The notes under the pieces were generated by a model. That model was not told where the DNA came from, did no database searches, and saw only the letters and a list, made by a program, of their open reading frames with translations. This document shows positions 10,560 to 22,752 of a DNA stretch of 64,000 nt, one piece after another. The position numbers and the translations under genes are program-made. Every line of letters starts with the position of its first letter. The first letter of the stretch is position 1. The DNA lies in the NCBI GenBank assembly GCA_018105865.1, contig CM030849.1:1572013-1636012 (forward strand), given 5' to 3'. Source of the stretch: Metaphire vulgaris. Its lineage: Eukaryota > Annelida > Clitellata > Crassiclitellata > Megascolecidae.

Positions 10560-13500
10560 CTGGTGTCTCGAGTCGGTCGCTGCTGGAAGTATCCTTCTTC
10601 GTCATCTTGCTCCTCCCATTCCTTGTCCCTTTCCAGACGCCTCGGGGGCGCGCGTGATCTTCTCGACCTTGCCGGTGCCTCTCCTCTGACGACCCTCCCG
10701 AAGGCTCGGCTTAGGACCTTCTTGGGGTTGAGATATTCTGAAAGCTGTGACAGTTTCGAGGCTCTCTTTTCAGGCGGCGACGCGGCCCCAGCGCGCGCTT
10801 TACGCCTGCCCACCTCTCCGCCAAGGATCCTCGATGGAGTCAACAGTCTGTCGAGCATCGATTTCTTCTTACCTGGTTCCGTCGTATCTGAATCGTCTTT
10901 GCGCATGACGATTCCGCTTATGACTTTCGTCGGAGCCAGAATTCTGTCAAGCATCGATTTCTTCTTGCCTGGTGCGGTGGTGGTGTTGCCGCCGGCGTCT
11001 CCTTTGGACTTGCCCATGACCAGTCCGCTAAGTCTCTGAAACATGGATGGCTTCTTTCCCGGTGCGGTAGCATATTCGTCTTCTTCATCATCTTCTTCTT
11101 CAGGCCGGGTCCTGCTTCCGCCAAGAGCTGACGGCGAGAACTTTTTCCGAGCGCCCGCACCTCCCATAGCACTGGTCGAAAGACGACTGGTAGCTTTCAT
11201 TCCTTCACCACCTGTCGATGATCTCTTTCCTGGAGTGGCACCGTACGGTGCTGTGGCATGCTCCTCGTCATATTCCACATCCTCGTAGGCGCCCGTCGTT
11301 CCACCAGCCCTGGCTGGACCTCGACCAGGACCTTTCACTGGAGACAATACTTTCCCAAACATAGATCCTTTCTTTCCCGCATCATCTTCTTCTGCGCTAT
11401 CATCTGCCTCTACATCGGACTTGCCAAAACTCTTCACTGGACTCAAAATTCTACCACTTTTCGACTTTGAAGTTCCTCCTGCATAAGCTTCAGGCGAGGT
11501 ATCTTCTTCATCTTCAGCTTCCGGTGAGGCATCGGCTCCTTCCAGATTTCTCTGAGGGCGAGACATTTGACTTTTCGAAATTTTCTCTCCTCCGCCATCT
11601 TCTCCTGGTGAGGCATCTTCTTCCTCTCCTGCATCCTCATCTCCTGGCGAGGCCTCAGCCTCTTGAAACGGAGAGCTCTCACGTTCCGCACTTCTCTCTG
11701 GCGAGCGAGCGCCTTGTCCTTCTGCGTCTTCACCTCCTGCTTCTTCAGCGCCCTCAATCGGAGAATCTTCGACGCCTTGTGGCGACGAAGCATCTTCAGA
11801 GGCGTCTCTCCTCCCGAGTGGAGAAGACTCTTCGCCTCCCCCATCATCTCCATCAACCCCACCATAGCCACCATGATCTCCGCCTCCGGCAGAGATGGAC
11901 GGTCCTTCATTACCCCCATCATCGTCATCATCCCCCACCACCACCCCCACCAAGAGACGGTATTTCATTACCCCCATCATCGTCATCATCCCCACCACCA
12001 CCACCCCCACCCCCCACCACCACCACCACCAAGAGACGGTATTTCATTACCCCCATCATCGTCATCATCACCACCACCACCACCAGCAAAATCTTCGTCT
12101 CCACCTAAATCCGGTTCTTCAAATCCCCCACCAACGTCATCATCCCCACCACCACCACCAACACCATCATCTTCTCCGCCACCATCATCATCCCCAGCGT
12201 CATCATAATCTCCCACGTCTCCCTCTCCTTTATCATCCTCATCTTTCTTTTTGATGCATTTACCTTTTTTGTCTTTCTTCTCGCATTTATCATCCTTCTT
12301 TTTTATACATTTTCCTTTTTTGTCTTTTTCTCGCATTTATCATCCTTCTTTTTGATGCATTTACCTTTTTTGTCTTTCTTCTCGCATTTATCATCCTTCT
12401 TATTTATGCATTTACCTTTTTTGTCTTTCTTCTCGCATTTATCATCCTTCTTTTTGATGCATTTACCTTTTTGTCTTTTTCTCGCATTTATCATCCTTCT
12501 TTTTGATGCATTTTCCTTTTTTGTCTTTTTTCTCGCATTTATCATCCTTCTTTTTGATGCATTTTCCTTTTTTGTCTTTTTTCTCGCATTTATCATCCTT
12601 CTTTTTGATGCATTTACCTTTTTTGTCTTTTTTCTCGCATTTATCATCCTTCTTTTTGATGCATTTTCCTTTTTTGTCTTTTTTCTCGCATTTATCATCC
12701 TTCTTTTTTGCATTTTCCTTTTTGTCTTTTTCTCGCATTTATCATCCTTCTTTTGATGCATTTACCTTTTTGTCTTTTTCTCGCATTTATCATCTTTTCT
12801 TTTTGATGCATCCTTCTTTTTACCTTTTTTGTCTTTTTTCTCGCATTTATCATCCTTCTTTTTGATGCATTTACCTTTTTTGTCTTTTTTCTCGCATTTA
12901 TCAGCCTTCTTCTTTTCTTTCTTGTCTTTGTCATCCTTCTTTTTGATGCATTTACCTTTTTGTCTTTTTTCTCGCATTTATCAGCCTTCTTCTTTTCTTT
13001 CTTGTCTTTGTCATCCTTCTTTTTGATGCATTTACCTTTTTTGTCTTTTTTCTCGCATTTATCAGCCTTCTTCTTTTCTTTCTTGTCTTTGTCATCCTTC
13101 TTTTTGATGCATTTTCCTTTTGGGTCTTTTTTAACGCATTTCTTATCCTTCTTTTTATCTTTCTTGTCTTTATGATCCTTCTTTTTTACTTTTTTGTTTT
13201 TACCATCCTTCCCTCTTCCTTTCTCACTTCTACCGTCCTTGCCTCCTTTCCTGCCTTTACTACCCTTCGCCCCTACCTTCTTGTCTTTATCTACCTTAGT
13301 AGATCTTCCGCCCTTTGTTCCTTTGCCTTTTGAGTCTTTGGCTGACTTCCTGCCCTTTGATCCTCTGGATTTTGCGCCTTTGGTTGACTTCCTGCCCTTT
13401 GATCCTCTGGATTTTGCGCCTTTGGTTGACTTCCTGCCCTTTGCTCCTCTGGATTTTTTTTCTCTGGTTGGTTGACTTTGCTCCTCTGCCCTTTGACTCC

Positions 13501-16500
13501 TCTGGATTTTGCGCCTTTGGTTGACTTCCTGCCCTTTGATCCTCTGGATTTTGCGCCTTTGATTGACTTCCTGTCCTTTGTTCCTCTGGATTTTTTCCTC
13601 TGGTTGACTTCCTGCCCTTTGCTCCTCTGGATTTTGCGCCTTTGGTTGACTTCCTGCTCTTTGATCCTCTGGATTTTCTTCCTTTGGTTGACTTCCTGCC
13701 TTTTGCTCCTCTGGATTTTTTTCCTCTGGTTGACTTCCTGCCCTTTGTTCCTCTGGATTTTGAGCCTTTGGCTGACTTCCTGCCCTTTGATCCTCTGGAT
13801 TTTCTTCCTTTGGTTGACTTCCTGCCCTTTGCTCCTTGATTTTTTCCTCTGACTTCCTGCCCTTTGTTTCTGGATTTTGCGCCTTTGGTTGACTTCCTGC
13901 CCTTTGCTCCTCTGGATTTTCTTCCTTTGGTTGACTTCCTGCCCTTTGCTCCTCTGGATTTTTTTCCTCTGGTTGACTTCCTGCCCTTTGCTCCTCTGGA
14001 TTTTGCGCCTTTGGTTGACTTCCTGCCCTTTGCTCCTCTGGATTTTCTTCCTTTGGTTGACTTCCTGCCCTTTGCTCCTCTGGATTTTTCCTCTGGTTGA
14101 CTTCCTGCCCTTTGCTCCTCTGGATTTTCTTCCTTTGGTTGACTTCCTGCCCTTTGCTCCTCTGGATTTTTTTTCCTCTGTTGACTTCCTGCCCTTTGCT
14201 CCTCTGGATTTTGCGCCTTTGGTTGACTTCCTGCCCTTTGCTCTTCTGGATTTTGCGCCTTTGGTTGACTTCCTGCCCTTTGCTCCTCTGGATTTTCTTC
14301 CTTTGGTTGACTTCCTGCCCTTTGCCCTCTTGATTTTTTTTCCTCTGCCCTTTTCCTCTGGATTTTGCGCCTTTGGTTGACTTCCTGCCCTTTGCTCCTC
14401 TGGATTTTGCGCCTTTGGTTGACTTCCTGCTCTTTGTTCCTCTGGATTTTGCGCCTTTGGTTGACTTCCTGCTCTTTGTTCCTCTGGATTTTGCGCCTTT
14501 GGTTGACTTCCTGCTCTTTGTTCCTCTGGATTTTGCGCCTTTGTTGACTTTTTTCCTCTGGTTGATTTTCTGCCCTTTGTTCCTCTGGATTTTGCGCCTT
14601 TGGTTGACTTCCTGCCCTTTGATCCTCTGGATTTTGCGCCTTTGGCTGACTTTCTGCCCTTAGTTCCTCTGGATTTTGCGCCTTTGGTTGACTTCCTGCC
14701 CTTTGATCCTCTGGATTTTGCGCCTTTGGTTGACTTCCTGCCCTTTGATCCTCTGGATTTTGCGCCTTTGGTTGACTTTCTGCCCTTAGTTCCTCTGGAT
14801 TTTGCGCCTTTGGTTGACTTCCTGCCCTTTGCTCCTCTGGATTTTGCGCCTTTGGTTGACTTCCTGCCCTTTGCTCCTCTGGATTTTGCGCCTTTGGTTG
14901 ACTTCCTGCTCTTTGTTCCTCTGGATTTTGCGCCTTTGGTTGACTTCCTGCTCTTTGTTCCTCTGGATTTTGCGCCTTTGGTTGACTTCCTGCCCTTTGT
15001 TCCTCTGGATTTTGCGCCTTTGGTTGACTTTGCCCTTTGATCCTCTGACTTGGCTGACTTTCTTTGTTCCTCTGGATTTTGCGCCTTTGGTTGACTTCCT
15101 GCCCTTAGTTCCTTTGGATTTTGCGCCTTTGGTTGACTTCCTGCCCTTTGCTCCTCTGCTCTTATCTCTTTTGGCAGTCTTACCGCCTTTTTTCCCTTGG
15201 CTTTTACCAGATTTCGCGCCCTTTTGTCCTCTACTTCTACCGCTTTTACCAGATTTCGCGCCCTTTTGTCCTCTACTTCTACCGCTTTTACCAGATTTCG
15301 CGCCCTTTTGTCCTCTGCTTCTTCCGCTTTTAGCAGATTTCGCGTCCTTTTGTCCTCTGCTTCTTCCGCTTTTAGCAGTTTTCGCACCCTTTTCTCCTCT
15401 GCTTTTACCGCTTTTACCAGATTTCGCGTCCTTTTGTCCTCTGCTTCTACCGCTTTTAGCAGATTTCGCGTCCTTTTGTCCTCTGCTTCTTCCGCTTTTA
15501 GCAGTTTTCGCGCCCTTCTGTCCTCTGCTTCTACCGCTTTTACCAGATTTCGCGTCCTTTTGTCCTCTGCTTCTACCGCTTTTAGCAGATTTCGCGTCCT
15601 TTTGTCCTCTGCTTCTTCCGCTTTTAGCAGATTTCGCGTCCTTTTGTCCTCTGCTTCTACCGCTTTTACCAGATTTCGCGTCCTTTTGTCCTCTGCTTCT
15701 TCCGCTTTTAGCAGTTTTCGCGCCCTTTTGTCCTCTGCTTCTTCCGCTTTTACCAGATTTCGCGTCCTTTTGTCCTCTGCTTCTTCCGCTTTTACCAGAT
15801 TTCGCCTCCTTTTGTCCTCGGCTTCTTCCGCTTTTAGCAGATTTCGCGCCCCTTCTGTCCCTATCACTTTTCCGGCGGGGTTTTTCTTTGGCCTTTCCGC
15901 CCTTCTCAGTTTTCCCGCGGGGTTTTTCTTTGGTTCTTTCGCTCTTATCACTCTTCCCGCGTGTACTTTCTCTGCCTCTTCGACCTTTATCGGTTTTACC
16001 GCTCCTTTTGTCCTTGCCTCTTGCACCTCTAGCTGACGTATCTCGCTTTTTATCACCGCGTCTTCCGTATCTATCAAACCTATCGCGCTTTCCGTCACGG
16101 CCTTTTCGTCCTGTAAGCGCACGGGGCTTTCCTGTTTGTTTCCTTTTGGGCGCTGGTGTGGTGGGTGAAGGTTTTGGTTTTTGCGTCTCCTTTGGGGCGG
16201 CTTTTGCTGGCGTTGTCTTGGCCTTTTCCTTCTTCTGTGGTGCTTTTTGGTTGGTGGAGTTTTGGGTTTTTCTTTCTTCTGTGGTGCTGCTTTGGCTGGT
16301 GGAGTCCGGGCTTTTTGCTGCTTCGGTGATGCTCCTTTGGGTGGTGCTTTTCTGGGTGGTGCTGCGCCCGGTGCTGCTCTTTTAGATGGTGCTGCGCTTG
16401 GTGGTGCTCCTTTGGGTGGCGCTTTTCTGGGTGATGCTCTTTCGGGTGGTGCTCTTCTGGGTGGTGCTCTTTTAGGTGGTGCTGCGCTTGGTGGTGCTCC

Positions 16501-16926
16501 TTTGGGTGGCGCTTTTCTGGGTGGTGCTCTTTTAGGTGGTGCTGCGCTTGGTGGTGCTCTTCTGGGTGGCGCTCCTCCGGGTGGTGCTGTTCGGGGCGGT
16601 GCTGCTGCAGGCGGTGCTTTACTGGGTGGTGCTGTTCTGGGTGGTGCTCTGGGTCGTGGCATCGCGGCTGGAGCTCTGGGAGGCGGCATCCCGCCGGGCG
16701 GTCCTCTGGGAGGTGGCCTGCCCATCCCGGGCATTGGTCTCGGGGGTCGTCTGGGAGGCGGCATCCCGCCGGGTGGTCCTCTGGGATGTGGCCTGCCCAT
16801 CCCGGGCATTGGTCTCGGGGGTCCTCTGGGAGGCGGCATCCCGCCGGGTGGTCCTCTGGGATGTGGCCTGCCCATCCCGGACATTGGCCCCGGGCCTCCT
16901 CTGGGAGGTGGCCCTCCTCTGCGCAT
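10560..16926 (-). CDS. gene 1, giant repeat exon (frame-broken in this assembly)
   Basis: About 6.4 kb, tentative ATG at 16926, donor GTAAGG after 10560 (phase 2). Segments in order: three 25-residue Pro/Gly/Met repeats (GMGRPHPRGPPGG) and xPPxxA repeats; about 15 copies of a 14-residue GKSGRSRGQKDAKS repeat (15.2-15.85 kb); about 44 copies of KGRKSTKGAKSRGS (13.3-15.17 kb); about 18 copies of a 17-residue KGKCIKKKDDKCEKK repeat (12.25-13.18 kb); acidic GDDDDDGGNE blocks; a Ser/Glu/Pro segment; then SPVK motifs and KKKSMLDRLLTPSR-type motifs; and an Arg-rich end. The reading frame breaks several times, mostly at A/T runs, for example 16244-16248. Composition resembles structural or chromatin-type basic repeat proteins, but no family was recognised. 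The start is unproven because the frame is open a little further upstream. Confidence 0.6.
12245..13180 (-). repeat. 51-bp coding repeat, Lys/Cys-rich
   Basis: About 18 copies of a 51-bp unit (17 residues, core KGKCIKKKDDKCEKKDK) inside gene 1 exon 1. T-run lengths vary by one base between units and shift the frame repeatedly. Later units (12900-13180) carry a different spacer, KADKCEKK with DKDKKEKKK. Confidence 0.85.
13320..15170 (-). repeat. 42-bp coding repeat, type KGRKSTKGAKSRGS
   Basis: About 44 tandem copies of a 42-bp unit. In the frame that links the upstream and downstream segments it reads KGRKSTKGAKSRGS. The two other minus frames are also open (RAGSQPKAQNPEEQ and QEVNQRRKIQRSKG), so small indels leave a long open frame while changing the peptide. 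Confidence 0.9.
15195..15850 (-). repeat. 42-bp coding repeat, type GKSGRSRGQKDAKS
   Basis: About 15 copies, also 42 bp, directly upstream of and in frame with the KGRKSTKGAKSRGS array. An alternative open frame reads KAEEAEDKRTRNLL. The common period and basic composition suggest that one array descends from the other. Confidence 0.88.
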
Positions 16927-16959
16927 CGTGTGTTTATGTTCAAGGACGCTGCTGTAACG

Positions 16960-18800
16960 CAGTTATTGGCTTCCGTCTATAACGAATAGTGTCACATCTT
17001 GAAGATTTCTGTGGATTTTATTATGGATGTCTTGTATACAGGCGCTACTTGTAACTTATTAAATTTGTTGATGATGGGTTTTCAGGTCCTGTTGTTGCTT
17101 ATGAACTGTTTGTACTGTGTAATACTGAACGATGAGGTTGGTTGCCTTGCGGACACACGTGGTTGAAATGTACTGTAATTTTGTGTAATTTTGTTATAGC
17201 GATGCTCTCTTGGATGTTGCTATGTAACGTTTGGTGTGTAACGTTTTGAATTGAAATTGCGGACTGGTTACTGCACCGTTAGAATGGATCCATGGTAAGA
17301 TTTTCTTTCAAACAAACGACACTATTTCCGAATTTTGTGGGGATTCGTGGTGAACATAGTTTCTGCCAACCTTGTGTGGAGGGACTTCCTCGTTGTTAGG
17401 CTAGATTCTTGCCGTGGTTCTCATTCAATTTACGATTTTCTTATGAGATGTTCGACATTATTCGAGGCTATTCAAACAGCTTCCTCCTAATAATAGAGGA
17501 GAAAAAAATTGAAATTTAATGACCTGAAACTAACTGGGGGCGCTTATGATGCTCCCCGCATTCCATAGTCGGACTAAATAAGGGACGGGGTAAATGTTGA
17601 CTATTGCCTGACTGATCTTATATCTTTCCCATAGCTATTTCAAGAAAGGCTGTATTTGAAGCGTATAACTGCATTGTAAACGCTTGCGTGCTTGTCTGTC
17701 CGGAAACCGTTTCCAACGCCGGAAAAATCCTACGAAACAACTTAAAACCCTGTTGCTATTACAGTATAACATTTATCATTATTATACATGTAAGATGGCC
17801 GAATAGTCTTACTGTTCTTGTTAGTAACAAGGTCGTAGTATTTGTTACTGTATCCAACTGTTAGCCATCCACGCGCATTGAATTCCAAGTTGGACGGCGA
17901 AGACTGTTGACAAAAGTATCGCTTTCGATGTATTCGATGTTCTAGAAATTACTGTTGGATTTCCGTTGCCAGATATTTTAACGGCCTACATAGAACTTAA
18001 AATTCAATATACTACGCGCGTGGCTTATTTATAGAATAATAGCAATTTGAAAATTGTTTCTATGGAGATGTTTATAGAGGATCGAAACAAAATAGCGCTT
18101 GGAAGCAAGCATAGGGCCTACCTAGAGCGTTTCGCTCGTTTTGTCCAAATAGGACAAACACAGCGCCCCCTGGGAGCTGCATACGGCCACATAGATAATA
18201 CCTTTGAGTTAGGCCTACATAGGCCTACTACAAATTCGAAAGGTTCATTTTGGACTGAAATCACATTGATCTCATTGTTTCAATGGGAACGCAAAAGAAC
18301 GGCATATCCACACATTTTCCCCCAGTTTCATTTATGTCAATATGTAGGCTGATAATAATGCATGTTTTACTTACGATCGATTCTTTTTCAGCGGGAAAAC
18401 ACGGGAACAGCAAAAATTACAAGTGTCAAAACAACGTTACATTGCATATTGCTACATGGCTGGATGGCCGATAGGAGTGCGCCGATAGGAGGATGGGGCC
18501 GATAGGAGTGCTCCGCCTATGAAGCGGTTAATCTAATTTCATTGCATGACAAAATATACCGTACTGTATATGCCAAAAAAACAAAACTGGAATCATTATT
18601 TAACTGCTCTATTCTGGACATACAATTTTTTCAACATGGAAATCGTTCGGCTTCTTCTTGGTGTTCAAAATTATGTCACGACTACAATTAAATTTAACTA
18701 GATGCTTTAATGAGACGGCACAAAGCCTATAAAAGTCAACACCTATAGTGTAAGAGATTTTCCCGCAAACTGGAAAACTGGAAAACAACAGTACAATACA
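16960..18800. other. intergenic region between unit A and gene 1
   Basis: No coding feature seen. Expected to hold the gene 1 promoter; no clear TATA box or initiator could be assigned. Confidence 0.5.
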
Positions 18801-18836
18801 GAGCCTGACATGCACACATACATTCATTTTCATAAT

Positions 18837-18842
18837 TTTATT
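18837..18842 (-). terminator. polyadenylation signal, unit A
   Basis: AATAAA on the minus strand about 220 bp after the unit A stop. The same context (AGCAATAAAATTAT) occurs in units B and C. Confidence 0.75.
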
Positions 18843-19057
18843 GCTTATCTGTATAACAATTGCTTTTAATTAGGTTGAAATTGAAAACCTTTTAATTAAT
18901 AGGTTGAAATATTTGATGCAGTAGGCTTAGTTGGTGATTATTCCGATAGAGGTTTTGACCAAATTCGATATAATTCAGACCATACACAGATTTTTAAATC
19001 CAACTATGTGTCTCGAAACCGATATTGTATGCCAGAATTCGTCTCGGTCCATCATCG

Positions 19058-19072
19058 TTAAAAAGATGGTCC
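19058..19072 (-). CDS. unit A, exon 4 (last coding codons)
   Basis: Acceptor TTGTCTAG precedes 19072. Exon 3 ends in phase 0, giving GPSF and TAA at 19058-19060. Units B and C end similarly (GPSFYR, RPCYGQ). The +1 frame is open for longer and reads DHLFNDDGPRRIL, resembling the same frame of B, C and unit D, so a missing phase-shifting exon cannot be excluded. Confidence 0.6.
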   Translation of the reverse strand, partial: GPSF

Positions 19073-19288
19073 CTAGACAATCAGAAACAACACACTAACT
19101 GTAACTCTCGTGCAGAAGAAACTATAAAACCCGTAACTTCAAAGTTAAGCCCTAGGCCTACATCTTTTAACTTAATTTTTAAACTAATGTATTTCATTTA
19201 CAGACACCAAACGTTTTGGTGTCACCTTTTGTAAAGTTGTAATTGGTGTCACACAGTGATGCCCCGGAACCCCTAGCGACGTTACTGC

Positions 19289-19323
19289 TTCAATGAGTTA
19301 CGATATGATATTGGTAATGAATT

Positions 19324-19358
<35 letters not shown>

Positions 19359-19449
19359 GAATTCGTGCCCCCGCCCCCTAGTCCCCTGCCACTGGTTTTC
19401 ACTAGCGAGACGCTTCAATGAGTTACGATATGATATTGGTAATGAATTA
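19289..19449. repeat. direct repeat around a poly-T tract
   Basis: CTTCAATGAGTTACGATATG and the bases after it, to GGTAATGAATTAA, occur twice (from about 19289 and from about 19411). The first copy is followed by a run of about 26 T. Confidence 0.7.
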
Positions 19450-19559
19450 ATTATTTTTAATTGAATTCGTCCTACCCCCCCTGTGTTTTCACCGGGAGAC
19501 GCCGCTACACTTTAGAATTTAAGCACAAAATTTGAAGTCATGGAGAGCAGACTACTTAC

Positions 19560-20078
19560 CACCACAGGTCTTCCACATCCACACGGACAAATGGGGAAAT
19601 TCTGCTGGCATAACGCCGGATTGAGCTCACAGGGGTGTTTTGGAAAGCTATGCATAGGCATTGGACGCGAACCGTATGACATTCCAAACCCTGGATTTGG
19701 AAAGGGTGGTTGCGGCCATGTCCTTCCGGCCGAATTACGGTAAGGCGCCGCAAAAGGGTTGTGCATCGGTGGCATACCCGGGTGAAACCCAAATGGCACA
19801 GCCCCACCGGGATACGGTGGAAACTGCGGAAAAGATGGAGGACCGCCAGAGGGAAAATGTGGCGGCGGGTAAAGTTGCGGGGAAAAGAGAGCGCGGCTCG
19901 GTGGCTGGAAGGGTGGCGCAACCGACATGGGATAGGGCGATACTGCGGCGAATGTCGGTACCGGGCATTCGAACTGCCGGGCCAGTTCCAGAACGCCTCG
20001 CCTCGGATACGGGTCAGAGCCGACGAGAAGATCGGCGAATTCCGTTACGTCGAATGGCAGAGGCGATGCCAAAGCGAC
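19560..20078 (-). CDS. unit A, exon 3, Pro-rich CPCGCG domain
   Basis: Phase-0 exon of 519 bp (173 residues) between acceptor AATTTCAG and donor GTAAGT. It opens VALASPLPFD, contains PYPRRGVLELARQFECP, a Pro/Phe/Tyr-rich middle (FPQFPPYPGGAVPFGFHPG), APYRNSAGRTWPQPPFPNPG and ends FPICPCGCGRPVV. Units B (27662-28153) and C (56025-56657) carry clear homologues. The composition resembles structural, crosslinked or scaffold proteins. No signal peptide begins the gene, so a cytoplasmic product is likely. No known domain was recognised. Confidence 0.82.
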
Positions 20079-20749
20079 CTGAAATTTCACGACACCACAA
20101 TTTCACAACTCCCTCAACCAAATCAATGCAGACAGCGACATCTGCTGTCCACTTTTATCCCCAACTCAGCAAAATTCAGACGAGTGTTTTATCTATCCAG
20201 ACCCCAGGCTTTCGGTGGGCTAATCGACTCTGCTAGCGGAGAAGAGACAAATTTGTGTTAGTGCTGGATTTTTTGTGGAGGGGGGGGGTGATGTTGAGGG
20301 TTTTTAAGGAGAAACTCCCCCTAACAGGCCTGGATAAAACACTTATTCAGAATAAAATGACACGCACAGTCGCTTTATCCACGCAACTCTAATTTAGGTG
20401 TTCAATCTGTTGCCATGAATGCAATAATAGATAGCCTCATATTGCCATCTGTGAACGCGCAGGCGGCAGAGTGAAACCAGAGGCCGCCCAAAGTGGGGGG
20501 GGGGTGTCCCGGGAGCGCTCCCGTGTCTAACCCACCCCCCATTGAATGCGTTGCCCTCGGTGGCCCATACTTTGGTGCACACATTCTAAGCAACTAGATC
20601 TCGACTAGTCCAGGTTATGAAAAATGTTGTTATTAAATTGTTACTTAGAAGTTTCCATCCAAATGCCCCCCCCCCACTTGCCAAATCCTGGAGCCGCCAG
20701 TGCCTTGTACTATAAATGGGCGAGTCTTGTACAGCCCATTTTATTATTA

Positions 20750-20751
<2 letters not shown>

Positions 20752-20801
<50 letters not shown>
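20752..20801. repeat. (AT)n microsatellite
   Basis: About 50 bp of TA dinucleotides. The following 20805-21000 holds an unclassified GC-richer stretch that I cannot assign. Confidence 0.9.
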
Positions 20802-20803
<2 letters not shown>

Positions 20804-21116
20804 TATATATGAGTACCTGGGTGGAAGTGGACTAGAACCATCACCAGAGACCAGACACAGGGCAGCAGCTGTGCCTAACTCCTACGGCGGAAGAGGAACC
20901 CCGATGTTCCCCAACGGCGTTGGATGTGTCAGTGCCGGGGTCATCCCAGGGCACACCTCAGGGCCAGGCCTGCACTAATGCGCTTCTCACCTTCCCCGAT
21001 CCAAGAATACAAAGGTCTCTAGGGTCATTGTCTCAGATACCATGGATAGGCTACTAACACTTATAATTAATTATAAACCATATTTGATTTAACCGTATTC
21101 CCCCGGAAAAGCGAAT

Positions 21117-21196
21117 TTAACCCCTTAACTGGGGATCTCGGATATATCTGTCCATTTTACATTGAGTTACAGTTAAATACGCGGTTAAGGGGTTAA
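21117..21196. mobile_element. 80-bp TTAA-flanked MITE (piggyBac-like), copy 2
   Basis: Same 80-bp element as 6421-6500, differing at a few positions. It lies in the intron directly 3' of unit A exon 2, nine bases from the donor border. Confidence 0.78.
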
Positions 21197-21204
21197 AAGC
21201 CTAC

Positions 21205-21294
21205 CGTCGTAACTGGAGGACGATAGTGACACCGGTCGCACAGGTTGCTTGTCTCGTGCGCCGCCGGTTTGGCCGGCGTCCCACACATTCCACC
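21205..21294 (-). CDS. unit A, exon 2, CxxC mini-exon
   Basis: A 90-bp phase-0 exon (30 residues) between acceptor TTTTTTTAG and donor GTAGGC. It reads GGMCGTPAKPAAHETSNLCD and continues RCHYRPPVTT. The LCDRC motif matches LCDRC in unit B and LCEKC in unit C and could form half of a metal site or a disulfide. Confidence 0.75.
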
Positions 21295-21344
21295 CTAAAA
21301 AAATTCGACAGCTTCGAAAGTACTCCAAAGACCACATTACCAGT

Positions 21345-21797
21345 CACTGGCGTAGCCAGGATTTCCGGAAGGGAGGTTGGTTTTTGGTTTTGACCGTGAC
21401 CAACTTTAGAAAAGTCCTGACAAGCAAAAAAACCGTCATCGCCTCTTTCAGGTCTATAGCCAAGAGAAGCTTTGGCCCCGAAAATCGTAAAAAAATGCAT
21501 GGAAACTTATTAAACATATTTTTTTCGGCAGCCAAGGGCATGGGCGTCCGCACATTGGGGCAAGAGGGGCACATGCCCCCTGAAAAATGCAAAACCAATA
21601 TTTCACATTGAAATTTGAAAAAAACTTGCTAAAATATTAACCGTGACCATTGTGTTAACATGTGTTTTGCCCCCACCTGGAAAAATTTATGTGATGTAAC
21701 TGCGACCATTGTGTTTTGCCCCTCCTGGAAAAATTTCTGCGGGCGCCCATGGCCAAGGGGGGTTTAACCCCAAAACCCCTTCTTGGCTACGCCACTG
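21345..21797. mobile_element. hAT-type MITE, GGCGTAGCCAGG family, perfect TSD
   Basis: A 453-bp element with CACTGGCGTAGCCAGG / TGGCTACGCCACTG ends and the 8-bp duplication TTACCAGT on both sides (21337-21344, 21798-21805). It lies in unit A intron 1 and carries the internal module CTGACAAGCAAAAAAACCGTC. Confidence 0.88.
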
Positions 21798-22123
21798 TTA
21801 CCAGTACCAGTAGGCCTATACTATCCTTTGCGTCTATCAGTAGCGACCGATATTTTCAGGACTCCTTGATGTTACATGAACTCTGTGGGGCGCCAAGACC
21901 GCGTGTAATGTCACCATTCTGGTAACTTCTCATAATGGCTTGTCCGATAAAATGCCTGGCATCAACTTAAGCAGAGCTGTCGTAATTAGGATTGTGGACC
22001 CTCTGGGGTCAACAATTTCCAGGGCCCCATTTTGTATGACAGCACCCAGGCGAGTACCGAGAGTTATATATATATATTTATTTATTTATATTTATTTATT
22101 TATTTATTATATATTATTATAAT

Positions 22124-22314
22124 CAGGGGCGTAGCCAGGCATTTTATTTGGGAGGGTATAAATATTTTGGGTGGGTATAAATCTTAACTATAAACCACAT
22201 AAACCATATAAACCACATATAATCACATGTAAATCACATAAAAAACTTTAAGGTAGACTGATTTGGGGGGTATATATACCGATATACCCCGTCGCTACGG
22301 CAGCTACGCCCCTG
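22124..22314. mobile_element. hAT-type MITE, CAGGGGCGTAGCCAGG family
   Basis: A 191-bp element in unit A intron 1 with CAGGGGCGTAGCC / CTACGCCCCTG ends. Flanks ATTATAAT and ATAATAAT agree at 7 of 8 bases. Confidence 0.8.
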
Positions 22315-22752
22315 ATAATAATAATGCAAATGATAGTCCTCTAACAAAACACAAAAACACACATCGCAGGATAATGATAATTATCATAACCAACAGAAGT
22401 GAAAGAGTTGTGCCAGGTATACAACTAGATTGGTCCTATATAGCTATTAGACGGCGGATAAGTTATTGTGGAAGTCATACAGTAACTGAATGTGTAGTCA
22501 TTTATGTTATTGCATACTGCACAGTTTTGTTATTTGTAAATACAAAGAGAAGAGGACAAAGAAGGAGAATACAGGAAGAAACCTACAAGAGGACAAGATG
22601 GCAATGAATGAGATTACACAGCAAGACCATAATGCGAATGAATGGATGGATGGGTGGAACATAGTGGTTCGCACTTACCGGACACTCGGACAGATCATAC
22701 TGAACCACTCGAAAATTGCTATTATTGCTATTTTAACTCACATTGTACATAC

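Noticed and set aside
14802..16385. Plus-strand ORF of 527 codons (Leu/Trp/Cys-rich repeats)
   Set aside because: Antisense shadow of the 42-bp repeats, which are open in five of six frames. It has no splice context, and the minus strand links to coherent flanking exons.
16095..16943. Alternative minus frame at the start of gene 1 (His/Pro/Glu-rich, 282 codons)
   Set aside because: Ends in a stop at 16095 and does not continue into the 42-bp arrays, whereas the Pro/Lys frame does after a one-base correction.
20805..21000. Structured small RNA gene candidate after the (AT)n tract
   Set aside because: GC-rich with complementary words, but it matches no snRNA or rRNA that I could recognise and lacks clear promoter signals.
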